Positions 43,999 to 52,781 of a stretch of DNA of 64,000 nt are shown in pieces; positions within the stretch are counted from its first letter, which is position 1, and every line of letters starts with the position of its first letter. A program made the translations under genes and the position numbers. The notes beneath the pieces were generated by a model. That model had not been told where the DNA came from. It searched no databases and saw nothing but the letters and a program-made list of their open reading frames with translations. Origin of the DNA: Funiculus sociatus GB2-C1 (lineage in GTDB: Bacteria > Cyanobacteriota > Cyanobacteriia > Cyanobacteriales > FACHB-T130); assembly GCF_039962115.1 (NCBI RefSeq), contig NZ_JAMPKJ010000001.1, positions 62,001-126,000 of the forward strand, in the 5' to 3' direction.

Positions 43999-46900
43999 TT
44001 ATTTAAGGGTATTTATCGAGTCACTGCGCCCAATTAAGGATTTGATGGTATCCAGCAGTTGCTGATTTGAGGTGCGGGATTTTACGAGTGCCGCAGCCAC
44101 ATGATTCGCGGCTTCAATACCAACTGTATTGGCAGAGAAAACCACTGCTGGAATTGGGACGCGAGCCTGATTGTTTAGGTAAGGTAGCAACTCCAGACCA
44201 GAACCATCAGGTAAACTTAGGTCTAGAATAACCAGGTCGTAAGTATTTGTCCGTAGCTTGTGTTTTGCCTCCTGAAGATTCTTAGCTGAGTCAATTTCGG
44301 CTAGGGTCTGCAAAATTTTTGAGACGACTTGGGTTAAATCCGGATCGTCCTCTACGTACAAAATTTGTAGCTGGGTGCCAGTTTGTTGTCGCACTGCTTG
44401 CCGGACTGCTGCCATCAATCGCTGTTGATCGATTGGTTTATCCAGCCAGTCTATCACCGCCAAGCCGCCGCCGTTGAATTCCTGCCGCCCTTGCTGCGCC
44501 TTGGCAGAAACCACAACAATTGGCAGGCTGTGGGTGTTTTGCGCCTCCCGCAACTCGCGGATCAATGAAATACCGTCTTGACCGGGTAATGCCAGATCCA
44601 CTGTCATTGCTGCATAGCGGTTTTGGCCCAGTAGCTGCTTGGCTTGTGCTGCACTATAAGCGATATCTGCGCTCAAACCCTCTTGCTTTAGCATTAGCCA
44701 GAGCAATTGGGCAATATCCGGGTCGTCTTCACACACTAAGATGCGGAGGCTGTCAGATGAGTTTGAGCTGGATACAATTGGCACAAGTGCATCCTGCCAT
44801 TCTGGTAAGTCAAAATAGAAGGTGCTGCCGACATTGGTAGTGGTGGTAAAGCCAATTTGTCCGCCGAGTTTTTCGACAATCGCTTTGCAAATGCTCAAAC
44901 CCAAGCCAGTTCCGCCCTTTTGACGGGTATCTGAGGAATCAGCTTGGGCAAACTTCTTAAAGATCCGGGAACGAAATTCTTCGGGGATGCCCGTACCTTG
45001 GTCGGTGATGGCAACGCGAATGAAGGAGGAAGAAGGCAGGAGGCAATAGGTAGGATAAATATTATCAGTTGCCAATAAGTCTGGACTTCTATCTTCTGGG
45101 TTTAAGCGGGAGACACAGACTTTGACTTGGCCATTGGGGGGAGAGAATTTGGCGGCGTTGGAGAGCAGGTTAGTGATCACCTGCATCAAGCGATCGCGAT
45201 CTACATTCACCATAGCATCCGTTAGTTGCGGCTCCAACACCAACTGCACGCCAAACTGTTCGCTATAGCCACGATTCACGTCTATTGCCTGCTGCACTAA
45301 TGGCATCAGCTCCAGCGGCGTAAGATGGAAATCCATTTTACCGGATTCAATCTTTTCGATATCCAAAATGTCATTGATCAGCAGGATCAGACGTTCGCTA
45401 TTTTTATAAGCAATGTCTACCAAGGCTTTCGCCTGTGGGGGAATTTCACCTGCCACGCCGCCACTAATTAAACTCAAAGAACCGCGAACTGAAGTTAGCG
45501 GCGTTCGCAATTCATGGCTAACAATTGAGACAAATTCGTTTTTCAATCGCTCTACCTCCTTGCGCTCAGTAATATCGCGCACAATTGCCAGCACTTCATC
45601 CGGGCCATTGACTACAACTCTAGCCTCATAAGTCTCAATCTTTTTGCCTTTAGGCATTTGATATTCAAACACTTGTGCTTTGTTGGTGGAAAGAGCGATC
45701 GCGCTATAGTGTAAAGCAGCTTGAGCTACACTCATGGGCAAAACATCATAAATATTTTTGCCAACAACAGCATCAGCACTCATCTCCATAGGATCGTTCT
45801 TAGCGGCTTTGAAATCTAGAAAAATGCCCTCTTTGTTCATGCGATACATCGCATCTGGAATAGCGTCTAGAAGGGCGCGGGTTTTCGCCTCGCTTTCGCG
45901 TAACACTTCGCTTTGGCGCAAGGCTTCCTCAGCGGCTTTGCGTTCAGTAATGTCCTTCATAAAGCAGTGATGTCCGATAAAACGCCGTTGCGAATCGTAA
46001 GCACAGATCATCACTAATTGCTTATAAAAAATAGAGCCGTCTTTACGCACACCCCTGGCTTCAGCTTCTACCTTGCCATCTTTGAGCATTTGTTCATAGG
46101 CAGCTATCATCTTTTCTACATCTTCAGGATGTACAGTTAAGGGCCATTCCATACCAATCATTTCTTCTGGTTGGTATCCAGCAGCGCTGGCGTAGGCTCG
46201 GTTGACAGCCAGGTAGCGCCCTTGCGTGTCTAAGCGCGAGATCCCTTCAACGGCATTTTCCAGGGCAGATCCTAAATCGCGTAATTCTGCCTCAGCAGCT
46301 TTGCGCTCAGTGATATCAAAAATCGCCCCATCAAGGCGAATTAATTCTCCTTCCTTATTAAGGATACCCTGACCTTTTTCATAAACCCATCTGACAGTTT
46401 CATCAGCTCGAATAACCCGATACTCGATAATGTAAGGCTGTTTTGCTGACACACCTTCTAAAATAGTTTTCTCCACCATCGCCACGTCTTCGGGATAGAT
46501 AATGCTGGCAAAGGTGCGTACTTGATTGTTAATAAAGTCACTAGCCGGATAGTCAGAAATCCCGGCGATCGCATCACTGATAAACTCCATTGTCCAGTTA
46601 GCATCACAGGCGCAGCGGTAAACAGCACCAGGAATATTAGCAACTAGGGTTCGGAATCTTTCTTCCCTTTCCTGTATAGATGCGTTTAACTGTATCTGTA
46701 CTGTCTCGGCTTGCTTGCGCTCGTTGATATCGTGGAAATAAACTGATAAACCATCGGCATAGGGATAAGTTCGCACCTGATACCAGGTGTTTAATGGTGA
46801 ATAAAATTCCTCAAACTCAACCGTGACTTGTTCGGTAGCAGCTTTGTGATACTGCGAGTAGAACTTGGAGTTAACAGCCTCTGGAAATTCATCCCATATA

Positions 46901-49611
46901 TTTTTGCCAATTAACTCATCCTTGGTTCTCAACAAAAGCTGCTCGGCTCGTGAATTTATGTAGGTGAACCGCCACTCCCGATCTAAGGAAAGAAAGGCAT
47001 CGTTGATGCTTTCTAATATCTTGTTGATTTGCTGGTTAGACTTGTGCAAATCCTCTTCAGCTTGTTTACGTCTTGTGATATCTCGGAAGTACCAAATTCT
47101 GCCATAATTGTCTCCTTCTGGGGAAAGCACCGCTGATGAGTAACGGTCAAAAACGCGCTCATCATTTAAGGAAATTTCATCGCGGCTAGATTCAGTTGGA
47201 TGAGCATATAAATACTCGACTTTGGCAATAAACTCTTGTGGCTGCACCAGGGTTGAGAGTACATAGCCTAGCAGTTGTCTGTCGTCCCCAGACTTCATCA
47301 CCTCGTCGGGGATTTGCCACAATTCTTTGAAGCGACGATTGTAGGAGGCGACTTTTCTGTTCTCGTCTATCACCAAAATGCCATCGAGGGCTGCTTCTTG
47401 CTGCGCCTTCAGAAGTGAATTAGTGCGTCGCAAGCTTTCTTGAGCTTGCTGGCGTTCGGTGATGTCGGTAGAGATACCGCAGACTGCATAAGGGACACCA
47501 GTAGCATCCTGTAGGGGAAACTTGACTGAAAGGTAGCTGTGTAAAACACCTTCGACAGGTGCGACTTCTTCCAACTCTATCGGAGTTCCAGATGCGATTA
47601 CTTGCTGGTCGGTGATATGAAAAGCGTCAGCTACTTCTTTGGGAAAAATTTCGTGGTTGGTTTTGCCGACTATCTGCTCTCGGTCGAGGTGGAATAGGGT
47701 TTGGAATAGACGGTTGACCAAAATAAATCGTCCTTCCCTATCCTTGACGTAGATCATGGCGGTGGAGTTATCTAAAATTGCTTGTAGTCGCTCCTCGCTA
47801 ACGCGCAATGCTGTTTCGGCGGATTGAGTACGAGCGAGTTCAGCTTGCAGCTGCTCGAAAAGGTTAGCTTGCTGAATAGCGATCGCTAGTTGTACGGAAA
47901 GCTGCTTGAGAAATTGTACTTCCCAGTTTTGCCATTGTCTGGTTCCATGACAGTGATGGACAATTAGCAGTCCCCATAATTTGGAGTTTGAAGGTTTAAC
48001 AGTTGCAAGGTTGGAAGTAGAACCATTTTCCCACCTTCCCTGATGCCAACGAGAATCCCTGCTCAATGTGGCAACGCTTTCTTGGAAAATCGGCACTACC
48101 AGATTGGCTCTGACCTGAAACCGCTCTAGCAATTGAATATGAGGCTGTTCTAAACCCGCTGTGTAAATATCTTCAATAGCTTGAATCTCACCTGTGAGGT
48201 ACGGGGTGGCAAGAGGATCACTAAAATTGGATAAGCTGGTGCGATCGCATGACTGGTAATTTTCCTGAATATTGATGCCTAATGTTGATGAAACCCCGAT
48301 ACCCAGCGATTCCACAACTACAGTACCACTCCCATCTGGCTCAAAGCGGTAAATAGCTGCTCGGTCGGCATGGAGAGCTTGTCGAACTTCCGCTACAGTG
48401 GTGTTGAGGACATCTTCTAGTTTCAAGGATTGGCGAATTCGCTCTTGCATTGCTCCTAAAAGCAATTCCCGTTGCAAGAGTTGCCGTAAGGCTGCTTCAG
48501 CTTCCACCCGGTAGGTGATGTCTGTTTGGATACCAATAAAGTTTGTCAGTTTGCCTTGGGGATTGCGTACCGGGGAAATCCGGAGTTCGTTCCAGAAAAG
48601 GGTGCCATCTTTGCGATAATTCCGCAAGACTGCACTACACTCTCTGCCCTCAGCAATTGCCATTCTAAGTTGAGCGATCGCTAGTTGATTTGTGTCTGTC
48701 CCCTGCAAGAAGCGGCAATTGATACCAATGACTTCAGCCGCAGCATATCCAGTCATCTGCTCAAAACGGGGATTGACATAAATAATTGGGTTGTCTGGCT
48801 GGGTGGTGTCGCTGATGGCGATGCCATTGCTACTAGATGCGATCGCTCTCTCCAGCAATCGTAGGGATTCTTCTTGTTGTTTGCGCTCGGTGATGTCCTG
48901 CGTCACTTTCGAGAAGCCGCGCAGATTTCCCTCCCTGTCGTGCAAAGCTGTAATCACTACGTTTGCCCAAAACCGCGTACCATCCTTACGCACCCGCCAG
49001 CCTTCCTTTTCGCACCGACCAAGTTTTGCTGCTAGTTCTAAATTTTGCTCCGGCTTTCCCAGCTCAATCTCTTCAGGCGGATAAAAGTAGGAAAAATGCT
49101 GTCCGACAATTTCTTCTAACTGATACCCTTTGATGCGTTCGGCTCCGGCGTTCCAGCTGACAACGTGTCCATTGGTATCCAGCTTAATAATTGCATAGTC
49201 TTTTACGCCTTCGACTAGCAACTGGAAGTTTTGCTCTCTCTGTCTGAGCGCCGATTTTGCCCATTTGCGCGAGCTGAGGATTTCTGTAAATATAATGATG
49301 CCGCCGATTTCACCTGCACTTGTCGTCCACGGTTGGGCTTCCCACTTTACCCAGTCCCCAGTCCCATCCAAACGCCTGATAAATTCTTCATCACCCTTTT
49401 CGATGGTTAAGAGTTGGTCGTTCCAACTTTCAGGAACTTCCTTGAACGTCTCATAGAGCGATCGCTGGCTGATATCCCCGCTTAGTCTAAAATCTGTCCG
49501 CCAGCGATCGCTACAAAGCAGGTAACGCATTTCGTGGTCGAACATGGCGATTGCAGCAGGCGATCGCTGGATAAATTTTTGCAGTAGCTCTTGGTTATCT
49601 ATGTGATTCAT
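43999..49611 (-). CDS. LOV/PAS/GAF hybrid histidine kinase with two receivers
   Basis: The 1870-residue soluble protein has nine PAS-type domains. The third (about 255-375) is LOV-like: GINCRFLQG with Cys299, NYRKDGTLFWN and FIGIQTDIT. A GAF (about 380-585) follows. It resembles a cyanobacteriochrome (IEDIYTAGL, LLERFQVRANLVVPI) but has Pro490-His491 where Cys-His would hold the bilin. It also has a 30-residue insert. Six more PAS domains (about 600-1350) lead to HisKA (His1366 in [12 protein letters not shown]), HATPase_c with intact boxes, and two REC domains (TVDLALPG, VILDLSLPD). It heads an operon with a CheY-like and an Hpt-REC-REC-GGDEF protein, so the predicted output is c-di-GMP. Confidence 0.9.
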   Translation of the reverse strand: MNHIDNQELLQKFIQRSPAAIAMFDHEMRYLLCSDRWRTDFRLSGDISQRSLYETFKEVPESWNDQLLTIEKGDEEFIRRLDGTGDWVKWEAQPWTTSAGEIGGIIIFTEILSSRKWAKSALRQREQNFQLLVEGVKDYAIIKLDTNGHVVSWNAGAERIKGYQLEEIVGQHFSYFYPPEEIELGKPEQNLELAAKLGRCEKEGWRVRKDGTRFWANVVITALHDREGNLRGFSKVTQDITERKQQEESLRLLERAIASSSNGIAISDTTQPDNPIIYVNPRFEQMTGYAAAEVIGINCRFLQGTDTNQLAIAQLRMAIAEGRECSAVLRNYRKDGTLFWNELRISPVRNPQGKLTNFIGIQTDITYRVEAEAALRQLLQRELLLGAMQERIRQSLKLEDVLNTTVAEVRQALHADRAAIYRFEPDGSGTVVVESLGIGVSSTLGINIQENYQSCDRTSLSNFSDPLATPYLTGEIQAIEDIYTAGLEQPHIQLLERFQVRANLVVPIFQESVATLSRDSRWHQGRWENGSTSNLATVKPSNSKLWGLLIVHHCHGTRQWQNWEVQFLKQLSVQLAIAIQQANLFEQLQAELARTQSAETALRVSEERLQAILDNSTAMIYVKDREGRFILVNRLFQTLFHLDREQIVGKTNHEIFPKEVADAFHITDQQVIASGTPIELEEVAPVEGVLHSYLSVKFPLQDATGVPYAVCGISTDITERQQAQESLRRTNSLLKAQQEAALDGILVIDENRKVASYNRRFKELWQIPDEVMKSGDDRQLLGYVLSTLVQPQEFIAKVEYLYAHPTESSRDEISLNDERVFDRYSSAVLSPEGDNYGRIWYFRDITRRKQAEEDLHKSNQQINKILESINDAFLSLDREWRFTYINSRAEQLLLRTKDELIGKNIWDEFPEAVNSKFYSQYHKAATEQVTVEFEEFYSPLNTWYQVRTYPYADGLSVYFHDINERKQAETVQIQLNASIQEREERFRTLVANIPGAVYRCACDANWTMEFISDAIAGISDYPASDFINNQVRTFASIIYPEDVAMVEKTILEGVSAKQPYIIEYRVIRADETVRWVYEKGQGILNKEGELIRLDGAIFDITERKAAEAELRDLGSALENAVEGISRLDTQGRYLAVNRAYASAAGYQPEEMIGMEWPLTVHPEDVEKMIAAYEQMLKDGKVEAEARGVRKDGSIFYKQLVMICAYDSQRRFIGHHCFMKDITERKAAEEALRQSEVLRESEAKTRALLDAIPDAMYRMNKEGIFLDFKAAKNDPMEMSADAVVGKNIYDVLPMSVAQAALHYSAIALSTNKAQVFEYQMPKGKKIETYEARVVVNGPDEVLAIVRDITERKEVERLKNEFVSIVSHELRTPLTSVRGSLSLISGGVAGEIPPQAKALVDIAYKNSERLILLINDILDIEKIESGKMDFHLTPLELMPLVQQAIDVNRGYSEQFGVQLVLEPQLTDAMVNVDRDRLMQVITNLLSNAAKFSPPNGQVKVCVSRLNPEDRSPDLLATDNIYPTYCLLPSSSFIRVAITDQGTGIPEEFRSRIFKKFAQADSSDTRQKGGTGLGLSICKAIVEKLGGQIGFTTTTNVGSTFYFDLPEWQDALVPIVSSSNSSDSLRILVCEDDPDIAQLLWLMLKQEGLSADIAYSAAQAKQLLGQNRYAAMTVDLALPGQDGISLIRELREAQNTHSLPIVVVSAKAQQGRQEFNGGGLAVIDWLDKPIDQQRLMAAVRQAVRQQTGTQLQILYVEDDPDLTQVVSKILQTLAEIDSAKNLQEAKHKLRTNTYDLVILDLSLPDGSGLELLPYLNNQARVPIPAVVFSANTVGIEAANHVAAALVKSRTSNQQLLDTIKSLIGRSDSINTLK

Positions 49612-49870
49612 ATATTAAAAGTGGATTGGTCGCTGTGAATTTAAACTCAAATTTAGCTATATCGTCCTACCTACTTAGGATGCCCAAATTTCCAGGTTTA
49701 ATTTTCACTGAGATAAATAAATACTCTTCCACCGAGAACTTTGCTCAAAGCTCTCTATCCTTTATGAAGATACTATTAAGCTGAAACTGTACTTCCTCCT
49801 TCCCTGCTCTGTCGCGCTATAGAACGTATATTTTATAACATCTATCCTCAGCAGCACCCAGGAAAAACTG

Positions 49871-50446
49871 ATGTCACAAGTCAATGAGATTTTAGATTTT
49901 TGGTTTGGACGAGAAGATGAGCCGGGTTATGGCAAACCGCGTCAGGTATGGTTTACAAAAAAACCGGAGTTTGACCAAGAGATACAAACTCGCTTCCGAC
50001 AAGACTACGAACTAGCAGCTGCGGGTCAGTTAGATTACTGGAAGTCTTCACCCCACAGTTGCCTAGCTTTAATTATCTTGTTGGATCAATTTCCTCGCAA
50101 CATCTTCAGAGGTACTGCCCAAGCCTTTGCCACAGACCCGCAAGCACTTGCAGCAGCAAAGTATGCTGTAGTTAATAATTTTGATAAAGAACTGCTACCA
50201 GTGCAGCGATGGTTTGTTTACTTACCTTTTGAACACAGTGAAGATTTGAATCATCAGCGTCAGTCGCTGGAGTTGTTTAAGCAACTGAGTGATGACCCTG
50301 ATAGTGCTGACACTATTTCCTACGCAGTTCGACACTTGGAGGTAATTGAGCGTTTTGGGCGCTTTCCCCATCGAAATCTGATTTTGGGTCGAAAGTCAAC
50401 ACCCGAAGAGGCAGAATTTCTCACGCAGCCCGGATCATCTTTTTAA
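49871..50446 (+). CDS. DUF924-family protein
   Basis: A 191-residue helical protein of the DUF924 family. It opens EILDFWFGREDEPGYGKPRQVWFTKKPEFD and contains LALIILLDQFPRNIFRGT and the run VYLPFEHSED, all typical. The fold is a TPR-like superhelix and no enzyme activity is established. It stands alone, with a spacer hairpin and an intrinsic terminator downstream. Confidence 0.9.
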   Translation: MSQVNEILDFWFGREDEPGYGKPRQVWFTKKPEFDQEIQTRFRQDYELAAAGQLDYWKSSPHSCLALIILLDQFPRNIFRGTAQAFATDPQALAAAKYAVVNNFDKELLPVQRWFVYLPFEHSEDLNHQRQSLELFKQLSDDPDSADTISYAVRHLEVIERFGRFPHRNLILGRKSTPEEAEFLTQPGSSF

Positions 50447-50527
50447 CACTAAAAACCTCTCCCCCAACCGCGCCCCTCCTAGCCTGGACAGGCTAAGCAA
50501 GTTGGGTTGCGCCGCGCTCTTAGTAAG

Positions 50528-50557
50528 AAACCCGGTTTCTTCTTTGAAACCGGGTTT
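50528..50557. repeat. AAACCCGGTTTC hairpin repeat
   Basis: A perfect 12-bp stem AAACCCGGTTTC/GAAACCGGGTTT with a 6-base loop. This is a frequent interspersed palindrome of filamentous cyanobacteria. Confidence 0.75.
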
Positions 50558-50578
50558 GGAGGAAACATTTAATGTGAA

Positions 50579-50638
50579 CAAGAGGGCAACTATACTTGGC
50601 ACGAGAGTAGTTACGCCCTCTTGTTTTTCTCGTTAATA
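50579..50638 (+). terminator. Intrinsic terminator
   Basis: CAAGAGGGC (50579-50587) pairs with GCCCTCTTG (50625-50633), with an inner AACTA/TAGTT pair, and is followed by five T. It is a good rho-independent terminator, probably for the DUF924 transcript. Confidence 0.75.
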
Positions 50639-50688
50639 GGCGTTACTTTTGGGAATAATTTTGTTGATAACAGCAAATCAAAAAGCAG

Positions 50689-51243
50689 ATGATTGTAGCT
50701 GAAACACCGCGATTGATTCTGCGACATTTAACCTTAGATGACGCGGACGACTTAGCGACGATTTACGCCGATACTGTTGTTATGAAGTTCTATCCCAGTA
50801 CGCAGACATACGAAGAGACAAAGCAACAGGTTGAGCGGATAATCAATTGTTACGATAAAAACGGGTTCGGTTTGTGGGCAACCATTTACAAAGCCGATAA
50901 TAAATTTATTGGTAGATGCGGATTAAGCCTTCAGTTGGTGGATGGAGAGCAAGAAGTTGAAATTGGCTATCTACTTGCCAAAGAATACTGGGGGCAAGGT
51001 TTGGCAACAGAAGCGGCTTGTGCAATTCGAGATTATGGATTTGAAAAAGTTGGTTGTAACCGTCTTATATCGTTAATAGATCCGGGAAATATAGCGTCTC
51101 AAAAAGTTGCCATTAAAGTTGGTTTAAATTACGAAAAAGAATCAACGCTGTGGGGAAAAAATATTCGCGTTTATGCAATTGATATCTTACAAAATTCGCA
51201 ATACCTGGAGGCTTTGCCTCGCCTGAATCATTCCCAGGAATAA
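50689..51243 (+). CDS. GNAT N-acetyltransferase, RimJ/RimL type
   Basis: The 184-residue protein is a GNAT of the RimJ/RimL group. It has TPRLILRHLTLDDADDLATIY at the start and the acetyl-CoA-binding run YLLAKEYWGQGLATEAACAI, then RLISLIDPGN and SQKVAIKVGL. It should move an acetyl group to a protein N-terminus or an amino group of a small molecule. The acceptor is unknown. A single gene between two terminator-like hairpins. Confidence 0.9.
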   Translation: MIVAETPRLILRHLTLDDADDLATIYADTVVMKFYPSTQTYEETKQQVERIINCYDKNGFGLWATIYKADNKFIGRCGLSLQLVDGEQEVEIGYLLAKEYWGQGLATEAACAIRDYGFEKVGCNRLISLIDPGNIASQKVAIKVGLNYEKESTLWGKNIRVYAIDILQNSQYLEALPRLNHSQE

Positions 51244-51410
51244 GGCTTCTTAACGAGAATAAAATATTTCAATTACCAAGCGTGGAAACTATGACGGTAA
51301 AGGCGTTGGAATCGGTAGCGGATGAAACTGGTTATCTAAGTGCGGCAGATGGTTACACGCGGTTGCATATTACAAGCGATCGCAAGCCTAGAAGCGTGGA
51401 TGGTTTATTA

Positions 51411-51439
51411 CCTCGTTCCCGCAGGGGATGGGAACGAGG
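51411..51439. repeat. CCTCGTTCCC hairpin before SLH gene end
   Basis: A 10-bp stem CCTCGTTCCC/GGGAACGAGG with a 9-base loop lies 24 bp beyond the 3' end of the minus-strand SLH gene. It is a common cyanobacterial spacer hairpin and may end that transcript. Confidence 0.6.
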
Positions 51440-51462
51440 ATAAAGTTCCCAGTTCCAGCCCC

Positions 51463-52671
51463 TTATTCCGATTTAACGCAGTTAAGCATTCGCAAAGTGG
51501 CGGCGGCGGCGTAGTTGCGACGAGTGGCAGAGTTTGGCTCAAACTTGCTGCCAGTTTCATTTACTGGGGAGGCAACATTACAATAAGAAGACATTTGGTT
51601 AACCAGTGATGCTGCCCAGTGTTTTTCTGTGTCTGAGAAGGTTTTAGCTGAGTTCTTGACAGCAAGCTCTGTGGGGAGTCCGCGCATATTTTTCCCAAAT
51701 TCCGCAGCACGTCGCAATACTGCTAATAGTTCGGCTCTGGTGACTGGTTGGGTGGGTTTAAATGAGCCGTCTTGATAGCCACTGACAATTTTGTTATCCC
51801 GCGCCCATTGAATTTTAGCAGCACTCCAGCGCGTAGCATCGACATCGGGATATGGTCGGGATGATGCTTGGGTGGGAATTGTGACGTTAGCACTCGGTAG
51901 CTTGGTTAATGATTCCAATACCATAGATACCAGTTGTTCTCTAGTTAAAGCGACTTGGGGACGGAAGGTATTGTCTTCTTTGAACCCGGCGACGAATCCA
52001 AGGGATACTGCTTGTTCAATTTCTCTAGCATAGACATCTGTGGCGATGTCTCGGAAGGAAGAGGTTCCGCTTGGAGGTGTGGCAATATCGCCAAATCCGG
52101 GGGGTGGTGCTTGGTCGCTAGTAAGATAGACGTGACCTAGTGTTTTACCGTTGAAGCTTCTTTTGGCAAACCGCCAAGCCGGATCGAGATTGATTTTCAC
52201 GAAGCCGTTGTTGATGCCGTTGGCTCTACCGATTTCGATGACCGGAGCGTTGCGATCGCTCAAATTTTTCCCAACTAGCACAAAGTCATTACCGCTTTTG
52301 ACGATGTTGAAGCTGTACTTCAGTCCCAAATCTGTACCCGCCATCCGGATAGAATAGCCGTTGCTGTCCGTACTGCGTCCGCAAATGCCACTGAAGTCAA
52401 AGTTCACAAGTAGCGGATCTACTATGACGGGGCTGGCTCCGTTTTCGCTCCAGCACTGCTGCTTGTCTGATATCTGTTCCAAAATCAATAGTTGATGACT
52501 ATTTGTGCCATAAGGTGCGGCTACGGCAATAAATTTAGATTGTTCAACTTCTTTTTGATCAAAAGTGGCAGCGTGGCTGGGGTTTACGACATTTAGTGTT
52601 GAGACTACGGTGGCTATGGCTGCAATTGACCACCGAAGTAGACGCTTGGAGGAGCTTGAAGTCAAAGTCAT
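51463..52671 (-). CDS. DUF3747 plus SLH-domain secreted protein
   Basis: The 402-residue precursor has a Sec signal peptide (about residues 1-34, ending SHAATF), a DUF3747 domain (about 35-195, with IAVAAPYGTNSHQLLILEQ and the paired cysteines around CWSE and FSGICGR) and three SLH units (about 205-395; FRDIATDVYAREIEQAV, YPDVDATRWSAAKIQWA, FSDTEKHWAASLV). Such proteins sit on the cell surface or periplasmic wall. In contrast to the other SLH protein in this window, it has a proper leader. Single gene. Confidence 0.9.
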   Translation of the reverse strand: MTLTSSSSKRLLRWSIAAIATVVSTLNVVNPSHAATFDQKEVEQSKFIAVAAPYGTNSHQLLILEQISDKQQCWSENGASPVIVDPLLVNFDFSGICGRSTDSNGYSIRMAGTDLGLKYSFNIVKSGNDFVLVGKNLSDRNAPVIEIGRANGINNGFVKINLDPAWRFAKRSFNGKTLGHVYLTSDQAPPPGFGDIATPPSGTSSFRDIATDVYAREIEQAVSLGFVAGFKEDNTFRPQVALTREQLVSMVLESLTKLPSANVTIPTQASSRPYPDVDATRWSAAKIQWARDNKIVSGYQDGSFKPTQPVTRAELLAVLRRAAEFGKNMRGLPTELAVKNSAKTFSDTEKHWAASLVNQMSSYCNVASPVNETGSKFEPNSATRRNYAAAATLRMLNCVKSE

Positions 52672-52781
52672 GGTGAGGAGCTTAATGATTCAGATGGATT
52701 TATCTTCTTTAGATATGTGATACAATTATCCGCTCAAAAGTTCCCACATTTTTTGCCATCAGAATCGATGACACAAAGCTG

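Noticed and set aside
51291-51609. Short plus-strand frames after the GNAT gene
   Set aside because: They overlap a spacer hairpin and the antisense of the DUF3747-SLH gene and match no family.
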